From Ziziphus jujuba (lineage: Eukaryota > Streptophyta > Magnoliopsida > Rosales > Rhamnaceae), in contig NC_083384.1 in the NCBI RefSeq assembly GCF_031755915.1, positions 27,570,001 through 27,634,000 of the forward strand: 64,000 nucleotides of DNA, in the 5' to 3' direction. Position numbers and translations under genes: made by a program. Positions 25,201 through 37,271 of the stretch are shown here, one piece after another; position 1 is the stretch's first letter, and every line of letters begins with the position of its first letter. Under the pieces are notes generated by a model. It saw only the letters and a program-made list of their open reading frames with translations, was not told where the DNA came from and did not search any database.

Positions 25201-25768
25201 ATACACATTAATCCATTTAGCCATGTAATATGAAGGATGCCAAATGTAGTATGGGAATTTTATTTAGAAAATGCCAGTGCTGCATGTTAAATTTGCTTCT
25301 ATTCTTCATTTTGTTGAGTATTGCATATGGCCTTCCTGTGATTCTAGGTTTTGCTATGTGCCTTCTATCCATCTGTATCAGCAGATTTCTATAGGACAAT
25401 GTTATCCACTATTGGTAGTTAAGATGCAAGGGTAGTGTTGTTGACCTTAGTCCTGGTTTTTGTGGTTTCAGTTGGAGTGCATTGCATGTGGTCATTCATG
25501 GTATGCATCTCGGGATGAGGCGTCCACCCTAACAATCGATGCTCCAAGTTCAAAAAATGTAGGCACAGCTCCATGGGCAACTGCCAAGTTCGAAGATGTT
25601 GAGAAGTCACTCGTTAGTCCCCGCGAGTCTTCTGCCAAGACAGCAGCCAATGATGTATTGAAGAAAACAAGTGAAGCATACATGCCAGTATTGGATGCTC
25701 AGAGATCGTTTAGCAAGACTAAAAAGGATGATAATCCTGAGGCTAGTACAAAGAACACTGACCAGTAA
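19223..25768 (+). CDS. AIPP3: BAH-domain and TFIIS-like chromatin reader (AIPP3/BDT1 type)
   Basis: Eight coding exons: 19223-19606, 20675-20737, 21169-21921, 22062-22196, 22919-23002, 24518-24577, 24666-24752, 25472-25768; 620 residues, every junction in phase. Order: Glu/Asp-rich stretch (45-66), Lys/Arg-rich stretch (68-86), BAH domain (about 113-240, with GQWFYRPEEAEL and a Tyr/Trp-rich pocket expected of a histone-mark reader), linker (240-345), TFIIS central-like helical domain (about 355-475), zinc-ribbon-like C499-x2-C502 and C525-x2-C528, then a Ser/Lys-rich tail. AIPP3/BDT1 proteins read H3K27me3 and act with PHD proteins and a CTD phosphatase to repress genes and influence RNA processing (family knowledge). 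The ribbon lacks the Asp-Glu pair used by TFIIS to stimulate RNA cleavage. Intron 1 carries a triple tandem repeat; the intron between exons 5 and 6 carries a 17-G run. Confidence 0.9.
19680..20375. repeat. Three-copy tandem repeat in intron 1 of the BAH gene, about 230-bp unit
   Basis: Markers CAAGCATTTATTCGG (19721), CAAGCGTTTGTTCGG (19954) and CAAGCATTTGTTCGG (20184) each begin a block containing GGATTTTAGGGTTTT, AGCTTGAAC-GGTTGAATT and AAAAGCTTATTT. Spacings are 233 and 230 bp. The copies have diverged by scattered substitutions, so the expansion is not recent. Confidence 0.9.
24142..24158 (+). repeat. 17-G homopolymer in an intron of the BAH gene
   Basis: An uninterrupted run of 17 G preceded by GA-rich and followed by TGTGTG sequence, in the 1.5-kb intron 23003-24517. 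Length may be affected by sequencing error. Confidence 0.8.
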
Positions 25769-28700
25769 TGCGCTTGGCCCTTTTTGATGCCCATTTACTG
25801 ACCAAATACTGAATTTCTCGCTTTGTATAGTTGTAATCCGGCTAGGTTGTTGTGCATATGTAGCTGTGAGTTTTCTTTTCTCTTACTTTAGATTTTACTA
25901 GCGACTTTGTATACCTTGTACAGCGCGAATCTGATATGTTGTGAGTTATTGCTTTTACATAGTTACTTGTGTACTAGAAAAATGTTACCATGTAGTTGTT
26001 AAAGAGAGATGAGATACTATATCTGGAATTAGGATCTTCGATTGGCGGTTTCAATTTTTATTGCTTTTATTGCTGTTGTTCTTGGGAATGGAAGTGAGAT
26101 TGTGGGTTGGTTGATCTTTTTTTGGCTGTTTCAATTTTTATTGCTTTTATTGTTGTCGTTGGGAATGGAAAGTGAGATTGTGAATTGGTTTGATTAGAGT
26201 AGGTTATACAATATGCATTTAATCTGTATAGTTGATGTCTTAAAAGCTCATTGTCATGAAATTGATTAAGAGGTGTTTAAGCAGGTGAAAGGGCTAATCC
26301 AATTAGGTGTTCAAATAAATAGCTATTTACACGAAGCAACAGGCTTATGTACAATGCAATTAATGAACAACTAAAATCAATTAAAGGAAAATACATATTT
26401 TATGTGGTATCAAATTCACCTTCTAATTCTTGTCCCAAATAAAAAATAAAAACCTTATAATTTAAATGTAATAAATCAAACTCTTGGATTTTGTAATTTT
26501 TTTCAATTAACAAGTAACATTTTTCAAAATAACTAACAATATAAATTTATTCATAACAGTTTCTGATATCTCATTTCAGTTTAATGATTTATTTGATTGC
26601 AGTTATTTTGATAAATGTTGCTTTTTAAATCAATATAGTAACACCTACTACACACAACAAAGGAAAAAAAAAAAAAAAAAAGGTAATATCTGTAGTAAAA
26701 AAATATTCTGTTATATTAGTGATTAAATTGGTTTAAGAGATGAAATTTTAGTTGGGAAACTAAAGTTGGAAGAATAATAGTCTCAATCACTTCCTTACCA
26801 AAAAAGAAAAACAGTTAAACAGGTCTTTGGAATCCATTTGCTTTGTAAATAAATCAAGGAAAAAATACAAAAAACAAAAAGGGCAGATTATTCAAGTCCA
26901 AATCCAAGAGATTCCGTGGGTTTGAAGTGACCGACCGTCTTAGTTTGCTTCCTCCTGCCCTAACCAATCACATGCAGCATATTTACCAAATTCTCCCTAA
27001 CTCTTATTTTTATTATTTCATCCCATTTTATACTATTTCTCCATTTGCTATTATCATAACCATTTACACCAAAAAAATCCTACTTTTCATTAAAAATATC
27101 AAACCAAATTCTATTATGTTTCCTAAATTCATAATTTCAAACATTTAACAGATTATATTATTTTAAATTTTTTTTATGAAAAGTAACTGATAGGACTTTA
27201 TTAGTCATTTTTTTGTTTTAATGTGGCACTTAATCAAGTTAATTATGGTTCTATTTGCAATTTTGGAAAATTATAATTTTTTTTTTTTTACTTTAATTGT
27301 TGATAGTGAAAATAAATAGTATGTTATTAAATTATATGACAATAAGTGAAAGGAAAATTATATATTTTTGAAAAAATTATTAATACATATTACCAATTTC
27401 ATTCTATAGTCATCCTGGCAATGGGCGTTTTGGTAAACTTACAAAAGTACGAGATCTGCCTTTTAATTGAATTAATTTTTTGGGTTTAAATTAATTAATT
27501 AATTATTGGAAGCTGTTAAATTAAATGTTAGATTCTATCTATTCCCGAAACCATAACATAATGAGTAGTGATAAGCACACTTAATCTTTTTTATAATTAC
27601 TCCACTTCTCCTCTTAATTATCGCCATTGAAATTCCAAAAACACCCCACATAGCAATTAACCAATAATACCAAACAACGCAAACCAGTTTGTCATGGAAA
27701 GGTTAATATTGTCATCTCAGTGTCATCTCACTTTAAGCGAATAGCACTGAAAATAAAAAAATTAAAAAAAATTATTAAAAAAATTAAAAATTAAAAAAAA
27801 ATAGAAAAAGAAAAAGTTTTTAATAAAGAAAGAAACACACAGAAAGATTGTAGCATATGATGACTAGAAGGGCATGGCTTGTGTAGCAGACATGAACAGG
27901 AGCTTAGCAGCTCTCTGTCTCTCTTTGCAAGTCTTCTTCTTGTGAGAGAGAAAGAGAAACTTCAGTTTGCATTCTCACTCTTTCCCAACATCTTTACACA
28001 AGGCATGCTTTCTCTCTCTACCATTATATCATCTCACTCTCTCTTTCTATAATATATGACTCACTTTTTATGTCTATTGTGCTTTACTGCTGTTGGGTCT
28101 AGTATGTTTTTTTCTTTTTTCTTTTTTTTTTTCTTTTTTTTGGGTTTTTCTCCCTTACCCATTACTTTTTTCTTTTTTCATTTTTTAAATTTTTTTTTTT
28201 TTTTTAGTATGATAAATTTAAGTGGCATTTCTGGGTCAGAGCTTACTGTTCTTTAAGTGTGGGGTTTTGGGTTTTTATATTTTTTATTTTTTCTAATAGT
28301 AGATTTAGTAAAATTTTCAGCTTTGGAGATTGAAGAGTGATATTGCATCTACTGGCATTTTGTGGGGTTTTTCTTTGGTTTCACTTCTTTGAGTTTGAGA
28401 TCTAGTGGGGTAAGACTATTTCTTCAAGCACCGTTTTTGTTTTGTCTTTTTTTTTTTTTTTTCGGTTTTTGTTTGGTTGCTTTTTGTTTTGGCTTGGAGT
28501 GCAAGTGAAATAAAGCAGCTGTTTTTAATGTGTATAACTTTTAGCTCTTTAACTTTATTCATTTTCGGGAGTTTATAGAGATCATAGGATCCCTTGTTGC
28601 TGTAGGCGTATAGGGTTTTTCAGTTTTATACTAGATCAAGAAGATTCCGGTTTCTTCTTTTTTTTGGTCTCTATGATCTCAAAGTTTGGAATCATTGATG

Positions 28701-29322
28701 GGGTTCACTTCTTTTCAGAGACTGGTTTTTGTCAAGGTTAAATTTTTTAAACTATTTCTCTAAGAGTAGAAGATGCTGAATAACTTTTATTCTGATTTTT
28801 GCTTTAATTTTGAGCATCTGAGTCTATGATTCTAATAAATTATTTGTGTAGAAATTCTAAATGCATTGGTACTATTTATCAAGCAGTTGTTCTTAATATC
28901 TGTTTTCAGTCTTCATTTGCTATCTTTTTCTGCTTTCTGAAAAACTGAAGCAGATACTGATGTACTCTGTTTTTTTATTTTTTTTAATTTAATTTGTCCC
29001 TAATGAAATAGGTGGTGTGTCTTAGTTCATTGTATTGTAATTTAATTGCCAAAAAAAATCATATATGGAAGATTTTATTCTTGTGATATTAGGATTTAAA
29101 CTCATGCGTGTTTACTTATTCATTGATTACCTGGTTTGGTTAAAGAAAATCTATAGTTCTGCAGATTAGAATTTAACAATGAGGTTCAGGTTAGAGTTAA
29201 AGTTAGTTTCCATAATGTTTCATGATGCAATTGGTGGATAGATCGTTACCATCGTTTCTGTGCATTGTTATGTATTTCTAATTTCCTTTTTTTTCGTTTC
29301 TTTTAGAACTGCATATCTCTCA
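25769..29322. other. BAH gene 3' UTR, spacer, and leader of the DUF3527 gene
   Basis: Probable 3' UTR to about 26,000. A two-copy direct repeat (offset 80 bp; GTTTCAATTTTTATTGCTTT at 26048 and 26128) follows. AT-rich spacer runs to about 27,840. From about 27,900 to 28,405 the CT-rich sequence looks like a 5' leader; a possible donor near 28405 and an acceptor at 29306 (TTTCTTTTAG) suggest a leader intron of roughly 0.9 kb, ending 16 bp before the DUF3527 start codon. Poly-T and TTTTC runs are common (28107-28205). Confidence 0.45.
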
Positions 29323-32083
29323 ATGGGACTGGAGATGAAGTTGGACTTTGGAAAAAACAGTGCAGTGGATCTGAGCCCTAAAACTGTTCTTCCATCTCAT
29401 CAACATTGTTCTTATGTTGGGAAGAGAAACACGAAAGGAAGGCCCAGGAGGAAGGACGATTTATTGAGCTTGAAGGAAGATTTTAGAGAAATTAGCTTTC
29501 ATCGCTACCGCAGCACTTCTTGTAAAAGCATTCCATCTAGATCTTTTGGACAGGAAGGTAAAATAGAAGTTAAGCGAGGTTCCATCTATCAAAGCTCCAA
29601 AGAAGTGAGGAAAATAAAGAAATTGAGCACTATTGAAGGAAGGAGGAAAATCAAAATGTTGCCAAGTAGTGATGCCTCTATCTCTTCTAGAATTGTCGAC
29701 TCATTGTGTAATTCAGACAAGGAAAGCCCACAGAGGAGATCTCAAGCAATGTCTTCAAATTCAAACTCGATTCCATCACCTGTTAGCAAGCCTTGTATAG
29801 TGCCATCCTCATCAGACGGCTTTATTGAGATCTGTTTGTATCCAGGTAACAGGGGAAAAAATTCTGTTGAAAGTGTAGGTTCAGGTTCAATGGATTTGAG
29901 TTTGGGAAGTAAACCAGTTGCTGGTCCTCTAAACAATGGTAATGAGCTTCTTGAAAGAGAGGCGGTGCACACATTTCACAAGTCACTCTCTACCAAGGTG
30001 GAAATGCGCCATTCACCTTCTCCATCAGAAAGTGATTGCTCCTCTAAAGCCAGCTCAAAGTCCCGGTTCAGCCCCATTAGAAAGATGTTTGATCCGTTCA
30101 TTAAATCGAAGTCTTTGAGAAGCCCCTTAAGTTATGCTCTAGAACCTGGTGAGGTGAAAATAAAGGGGATGAAAAACAAAAGGGTAAATAGGACATATTG
30201 TAAATCTTTGTTGGATGACTTCTCAAATAATGCACGGGATCCAGAATATAAGTCTACCCTTGGTGAGAGAGATAACCATCAGTCCTTTTTTGCATGTTCA
30301 CCAGTTCACCTACATGGATTCCTCAAGTTAGAAACTAAACATGGGATACCATTTTTTGAGTTTTCATTGAAGTGCCCGCAAGATGTCTTTGTAGCCAAGT
30401 CATGGAAAGTGAATGATGCATGTAACTGGGTGTATACGTTTCACTCCGTTGACAGTGGAAAGAAGAGCAGTGCAAGTGGATGGGGTTTGTTTGACGGCGA
30501 CAAAGATTCTTCAATGGTTGGACAGATGCAAGTTTCCTGTTATCTATGTTCAGAACTAAAAGATGGAGTTTTTGACAACTCCATGGTGACAGAGTTTGTC
30601 TTGTATGATATTGCTCATGCAAGACTAAATGTGGCAGCTCAAGAGAACTCTAGCTGTACCCTTGATGCTGTAAAATCATCCAAAGATTCTAATCCAGGCT
30701 TGGATAGGCAAACTTTGAAGTTGGATGATGTGACTCATACATCTTCTGTCAAACTTAAACAAGACCATGCTACCTACGATGGTCAATTTAATTCGTCAAA
30801 TCCTCACCCTTGGCCAACTGCAAATTTGCATCCAAATCTTGAAATAGCAGCTATCATAATGCAAGTCCCATTTGAGAAGAGAGAAAGCTTAAAATACAAA
30901 AGAGGGGATAAGGGCAGTGATAAAGCACCTAAAAACCTTCTAAGTCTCTCAATTGTTGAGCAGAGGAAAGAAGACCTTCCTGAGAGCAGAAGTCCAGAAA
31001 AGGTGAAGGTGGTAATCCCAGCTGGAAACCATGGTTTGCCAAGTGCTGAAAGCCGTGGCCCATCATCATTACTGGATCGGTGGAGGTTGGGCGGAGGCTG
31101 TGATTGTGGTGGATGGGACATGGCCTGTCCTCTTGTTGTTTTGGGCAATCCCCATTTTCAATTTGCTGATAATCAACCACTTGTAGAGAATCAGGGGCCT
31201 CTGGAACTTTTTGTTCAGGTAATTTCTTTTCTGATGGTAGAGAATATTTTCATGATCATAATTGGATAATTCATGAGCATGTTATTGAAAATTTGGATAA
31301 ATATAATTCTAGAAGCCACTTAAAATGCTGGCCTACACACAAGGACGGCACTCAGATCTCTTACAAAGAACAAAACACCTGAAATAGTGGGATTTAGATC
31401 ATTTTTTATGTGCATATTCCTGTACATGGGATGCATTTTGATTAATTATATTTTCTGTCTCAAAAAAGGTAATTGACTTGCCTTTACTTGTTGGCCAACC
31501 TTAGTTATAGCTTAACCGTGTTTTTGGGGAGAAAAAAACAGTTAGGGATGTAAAATTAAGCAGTCAAAAACGTAGGCATACTGTGACTAATAAAATGGTA
31601 AGAACTGAACACAAGTAACTGTTTACTCCATGCCTAAGCATTGTCGAATGACGTTGATATTACCTTATCATCCTTCATTCCATTTAAGTGTATGCTAATA
31701 TAGACAGAAAAGCATCTTACAAGGTGTTGTTGGTTTCTATTTGAACACAGGGAGGAAAAGAGCAAACACCAGCATTGACAATGTCAGTTGTCGAGGAGGG
31801 ACTATATGCGGTTGATTTTCATGCCCAGCTATCCACATTACAAGCATTCTCCATCTGTATTGCTATTCTGCACAGTACAGAAACCTCTTCTGCTGGACAA
31901 ATGCAGGAGAGAGACAAACAGTTGCCGCATTGCAATTCGCTGAAGGTACTTATTGAGGATGAAGTGAAATTCTTAATTGAAGCAGTCACAGCAGAGGAGA
32001 AGAGGAATGTCACAAAGAGGGTAAAAGAAATCCCAGCATCTTTTGTTCTTAACCCACCATTTTCTCCAATGTCTAGAGCATAG
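29323..32083 (+). CDS. DUF3527 domain protein
   Basis: Two coding exons, 29323-31218 and 31751-32083; 742 residues, phase 0 junction. The start is the ATG 16 bp after a strong acceptor; an in-frame upstream ATG at 29260 lies inside the inferred leader intron. The N-terminal 320 residues are Ser/Lys-rich and probably disordered, with polybasic patches (GKRNTKGRPRRKDD, KSRFSPIRKMFDPFIKSKS). The conserved part runs about 325-740: SPVHLHGFLKLETKHGIPFF, FVLYDIAHAR, DRWRLGGGCDCGGWD (about 584-598, a Cys/Gly/Trp signature), and a C-terminal EGLYAVDFHAQLSTLQAFS block in exon 2. The biochemical role of DUF3527 is unknown to me. It lies between the BAH gene and the carrier gene, the same order I recall on Arabidopsis chromosome 4. 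Confidence 0.88.
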
Positions 32084-32708
32084 GTTCAAGCCCAGCTTGC
32101 TTTGGTACAGCTATTACACAATTTGCCACAGAATCTCATATTGGGGGTCCAGAGACCACCCCCAAAACTTTGATAAAAGATGAACTGCATTGCAAAAACA
32201 TTGGAAGACAGCAAAGGTCAAAAATGCCAGTTCCAAGATGAATGATATATACTGGGGGTTATATCATGTGGATAGATTTATGGGATGAACTAAAAAAACC
32301 TACTTGGTATGGCAAAAATGGATTTCTTCAAATTGTATCAAACTTTTTGAAGAACGTGGCCTGCCAATTCTTGCCTCGGTCTATGGGTTATTACCATACC
32401 TGCCAGGATCATTTCATTGTATCATTTTATTCCCCAATTTTATTTTTTATTTTTTTTTTAACATCTATAATCAAAATTTTAAACAGAATAAGATGTTGTC
32501 CATATTGTAACATAATAGTGGGGAAAAGTAGTAATCCAAAATGTTATTTGAGAGATAGAAGTCATTTTCCTCTTTTCCTTAGTATTTTGTAAGATGGACC
32601 TCGTTTGTGGTATCAGAATAACAATAATAAAAAAATATATCTGGGACTTTGTTAAATAGTCTATAGAAAAATGCAATGTGGCATTACAAATCTGTATATC
32701 AAAATAAC
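32084..32708. other. Probable 3' UTR of the DUF3527 gene and spacer
   Basis: AT-rich sequence after the stop codon. No conserved frame was seen; short frames at 32242-32592 read as low-complexity hydrophobic peptide. Confidence 0.45.
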
Positions 32709-32712
32709 AAAA
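32709..32712 (-). terminator. Pol III terminator of tRNA-Asp
   Basis: On the minus strand TTTT begins seven bases after the tRNA 3' end, the usual RNA polymerase III stop signal. Confidence 0.7.
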
Positions 32713-32719
32713 TCGATCC

Positions 32720-32791
32720 CGCCGTTGCCGGGGATCGAACCCGGGTCGCCCGCGTGACAGGCGGGAATACTCACCACTATACTACAACGAC
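32720..32791 (-). tRNA. tRNA-Asp (GTC)
   Basis: A 72-nt cloverleaf read on the minus strand. Acceptor GTCGTTG pairs with CAACGGC (one U-G pair) and the discriminator is G. The anticodon arm is CCCGC-CTGTCAC-GCGGG with anticodon GTC, and the T arm is CCGGG-TTCGATC-CCCGG. The internal A box (TAGTATAGTGGTGAGTA) and B box (GGTTCGATCCC) are intact. CCA is not encoded, as normal for a nuclear eukaryotic tRNA gene, and there is no intron. It lies between the DUF3527 and carrier genes with no sign of an organellar insertion around it. Confidence 0.97.
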
Positions 32792-33638
32792 TTTGTGTGC
32801 GAAAACGGATGTACTTTATATATTTTTATGGCAATACATATTTGAGCTGCAAATTGCAAAGTTGAAAGTAAAAATATTAAACTCTTACCTTTTTCACATT
32901 GGTGAATGGTTATGATAACTTTTAATTGGAATATTTAATTTTATTATTTTATTATTTTAATATTAAAATTTTAATATTAATACATAATTGAATTCTTTAA
33001 CGGTAACCAATTAAATTGTTATATGACATATAAATCTCACTAATTATCGTTTGTTAAATAGTGACAAATAGTATTTTTTAAAATATTAATGTTCTTACCA
33101 AACTCGATTACCACATTGATGGGAGGCAAGCAAAGCTGTAACAAGTTTTTGACCTACTTGATAATGCAACAAAGATTAGATTAGCATAGTGGGTACCAAT
33201 GAATATGAGAAAGATTTCTTCTGTTGAGTATCCTTTTTGCAGAATTTATTAATAAACATTGGCTACCAACTGGAGCAGCATTGGGGATTGGGACAATGGA
33301 AAAACATGATGCTACTTTGTATATAAGAAATCTTAGAATGTACCAAGCCAAATAGTGATTTTTATTCCCCATATGACGGTCAAAAAGAATGAAGTTCTAT
33401 ACAATATCGAACATTAATTTTAAGTTCTCTACAACTCTATTTCCTGCAAATTAGAACCTTCTTTTCAAACCGCTCTTGTATAACAAACAACACCAGTGAT
33501 ATACAGTTGGCTGATATACTCTCAATCTACCATCAGTTGTACACCCTTTACCCACAAAATATTTTCACATCAAACAAAATTTTCCAACTAATTGCTCAAC
33601 TACTGGTTTCCACGTTTCGGTTTTGCCCCTGTTAAAGA
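32792..33638. other. Spacer and probable 3' UTR of the carrier gene
   Basis: AT-rich, including ATTATTTTATTATTTTAATATT-like low-complexity sequence near 32940. The part nearest 33638 is the likely 3' UTR of the minus-strand carrier gene. No gene seen. Confidence 0.45.
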
Positions 33639-36600
33639 TCAACTATGATGCATGCAGCCTGGTGATGCTGACGTAGAGGATAATGATGATGTTTTTAAGG
33701 ATGTTGTCACGCAGGATGATGGTAATAATAGATCATCTTTCGTGCTTCGTTGGCTTTGGATTCTTTCTCTGTTGGATTGTGGAATCTCCAAAGAAAATAC
33801 TCTCTTGAAAAATTCATATGATGCAAAGAAGAGTGCTCCTTGAGACATATACATGACCAATCTTGGGGTCAATCCCCTAATAATAACAATTACCACATCA
33901 GCAATACAGCTCTAATGAAGGCATTCACAAATAAAGTGCATGGAAGATTCGTGACTGAGATGATAATGCAGAAACAGAGCAACCCATACCTGTAGAGGCC
34001 CCTCAAACCTTCATTCTTCCCTATTTCTTGAAGGGCATGAATCACACTGTTATATTGTCTCATGGATCCAGGAATCTGCAGAACATCGACTTTGTAAGAA
34101 GCATAACAGATACACAGGCACACAAAAATTTACATCAAGTTTTATATGGCTTTGATATTCTTTGGCAGATATCCAATCTAAATTTCTATAAATGACCAGA
34201 AAAACCTGTCAGCATGTCACCAATCTAATTTTGTGGTTGTGATATTCCCTTTCACAACATGATTTTGCTTACTCTATAGCCATTTTAAAATGGCACACTA
34301 AGTCTAACCAGGAAGCCAATCATGGGCTCAATGAGACCATAGACAAAAGTTACTGACCTGTGTCTGAAGTCTTGTCTTCACCACATCAAAAGGAGTTGTG
34401 AATAAAGCAGCAGTGGATCCAGCTAGTCCTCCACAAACTAGCTGCAGGGATGGAAAAATCATATTGCAGGATTAGAAGAGAATGCAATAAAAAATAAAAT
34501 GGAAAAAGCAAAGAGCCACTTGCAAACAAACAATAAAAATGAAACTATTTTACTAAAATAAATTCCAAAAAGAAAAAGAAAAAGAAGAGCTGGGGTTGAA
34601 GAAAATGGGAACATACCGTTTGAATTGGGTTGGGCTGAGCACTAAATGACATCAATTGCTTCAAGCTTTCGTAGGTGTAGAACTACATAAAACAGTAAGA
34701 AACCTTAAAATTTACAAGCTGGAGTACAGAAGAGAATTATAAAGGTAGTAAAAGATCAAAATGAGTAAAATAAAAAAACAATGTGAGGCTGCCATGCTTT
34801 TTGATCAGGAAGTTCCCGTCCTTTAGACAAAAAGTCATTCGGTAAGATGAAATCTTGGTAATAATGTTTATGTAAAAAACTCATCCCCTCCCCGCATAAA
34901 ATGGCAGTGAAGGTGTTTCCTCTACACATACTTTCTACTTACAAGTTTCAACCAATGCATTCCTCCCACTCCCTCTCTTTTCCTTAATGTTTTTTTGCCA
35001 AGCATTCTAATCATTAGCCACAAAGTCATCTGGTATGCAGAAATTCTAACCTTGATAATCGAGTGTGGAACATTTCTACAGAGTACCGCTCCCCATCCAG
35101 CATACAATGAAGGCAAACCTCCCTTTCTAATAATTCCAACCATTGCATTCCTGGAAAGACAAAACATTAAGAGAACAATCAAAACACATAACATTATTCG
35201 AGGAATCATACAAAAAAGTAAATTGGTTGGAAAAGAAGCAATTCCAAAAACTTGAAGAAAGTAAAATACTTTTGAGGCGTTTGAGTCAAGAAGCAATTCC
35301 AACATTAAACATGATTTCTACTTGAAAGTATACAATCTTTGGATTGTGATACAAGCCAAGATAATACTAAGATCTTAAAGGTATACCAGCAGTTGTTATA
35401 GTGTGAACCAACTTGCATCTGCTGCTTTATACGCTCACTAGGAGTAAAAACAAAAGAAGTAGCGATGCTTGCACAACCACCTGCCACACAGTGAGCTAGA
35501 GGGTAATATTCCTGCATCAAAGACAAGGATTTGATTTAGTCTTTTGAAAAACCATCTAACATTACAGTTGGAGTAAGACAAATGATAGACACTCTTTATA
35601 ATGCTTCACAATAATTTCAAAATGTTTTAAACCAATCTAATTTCCGTTCTCACAGCCCACTCCATAAAAATAATAAATAATAATAAAATAAGGGGATGTA
35701 GAAACATGCATACAAGCCAGAGAAACAAAAGACAAGACAAAAGAAGATAGTTGCAGATCAATGATCAAGAAGTACTTTGGGGAAGAGCGGAAGCAAAGTT
35801 CCTTTAATGGATTCATATGTGAACGTGTAGATGGCAGAAATTGGAGCTGAAGATGCAACATTGGTAGCAATTCCACGGTAAAGTCCAAATAAACCTGAAA
35901 TAAATAAACTCCATCAAATTTCTCTACAAGGCTCTATGGACAAGTTACATATAAAAAAACCCTTGTAGTCGTTATACTATCAAAACAAATTCTTCAGGTT
36001 AATAAGGCATAGTAACTTTTATTCCAATAGAGCAACTTACCTCTATCTGAAACAATTGATTTCCCAATGTAGCAGACAGACTTCTGTTCTGCGCGGCAAG
36101 ATTGAATAACGGTCTTAACTGTATCAACAGGATGTAGACAAAGACTAACAAATATGCCAGCCAATGCTCCTGCAAAGGCATGTTCTTGCTTCGCAAGACT
36201 ATACTGAGGTTTTCCACCAGCTGATGAGCATATTTCCTTCTTAAATTCATCCTCCTCACTGACGAGCTTTACAGGTTCTTTCCTTTTGTTTTCGAGCAGT
36301 TCATTATCATCAGCAATATCTTCAAAAGCACCACTATGGGAAGCTAGTAAGTTAATATAATAGTCTGTATACAGTGTCCTTATACTGCTCTCGGCCTTAA
36401 TGTCTTGGACAACCATAAGGAAATAATCTGAATTCAGAGAGTATCTTGCATTGCTCTCCAGTCCTGCAGCAAAATATGATGATGAATTGTAGGGTTTGGA
36501 TATATTTGAATTATAGTCAGCATTAGCAGTGGTCAGATTATTTGGAGGACTGGTACTTTCTCCCATTATGCCCTCAACCAGACTAACGTTATCTCTTGAA

Positions 36601-37271
36601 ATACAGTTTTCTTTACTTCTGTTGCCTACCTCAATAACTTTTTTTGGATATCTTAAGCGAGCATGAATTATTTGCTTAACCCATCCATATACATTTTCCA
36701 ATTCATATGAGATTTCTACACTTGAAATCCCCTTTCCCCTCCAAGATTCATTGTTGTTCTCTTTGCCCTTTAGCAACCTCCAAAATGACGAATGTTTATT
36801 ATTTTTACAAGAAGTTTCAAAAGCTGACATCTTCTGGATTACTTTCAGATAATCCAGATCTGATTGTATGGATGAAAACTGACCAGCACTCTCTAAATCA
36901 ACACAAAAGTAGTCACTCTTAGCTGAATTAGGTACCTCGCCATGCTCTTCCCCACCCAAAGTACCAAAGATAACTTCTTCCTGACTGCTGCAGTCCTTGT
37001 GTTTCAAATTTGCCTTTGGTTGGAAAAAAGCCAAAGGACCACTTGCAGAATCCCATATATTGGAAACCACTGAGATCAGCTGAGCAGTGCTCATTATCCC
37101 AGGAGTCTTGGGTTGAGATGCTTTGCTGCATTGCTTATCATTATTATCAGAAATGGTGATGGCATAATCCTCACGAACAAAACTAGCAAGCTCAGGTGAT
37201 GTCTGAGCTTTGGTCCACCTGCATTTGATTAAAGGTGGATCACGTCTAAGTGGTTTATTGCGAGCAGCCAT
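33639..37271 (-). CDS. Mitochondrial carrier family protein with a long N-terminal extension
   Basis: Eight coding exons on the minus strand: 37271-36041, 35894-35776, 35511-35387, 35150-35051, 34682-34617, 34441-34358, 34075-33990, 33876-33639; 682 residues, all phases consistent. The carrier fold occupies about 362-645, with three repeats each holding the PX[DE]XX[KR] signature: HPVDTVK (381-386), TPSERIK (474-479), TPFDVVK (564-569). Short glycine motifs such as AGALAG, AGGCAS and CGGLAG fit transmembrane helices 1, 3 and 5. The first 360 residues have no recognisable domain and are polar; the C-terminal 35 are Ser/Thr-rich. Carriers of this family move metabolites across the inner mitochondrial or plastid membrane; the substrate here is not predictable from what I can see. 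From memory it matches Arabidopsis At4g11440. The start chosen is the first ATG after a likely leader intron (acceptor near 37303). Confidence 0.88.

Noticed and set aside
29260..29322. Upstream in-frame ATG of the DUF3527 gene
   Set aside because: It lies before a strong acceptor (TTTCTTTTAG at 29306), so it is probably intronic; the ATG at 29323 is preferred.
32720..32791. tRNA as an organellar insertion
   Set aside because: No flanking chloroplast or mitochondrial sequence is recognisable, and the gene has normal nuclear Pol III boxes and a T-run terminator.
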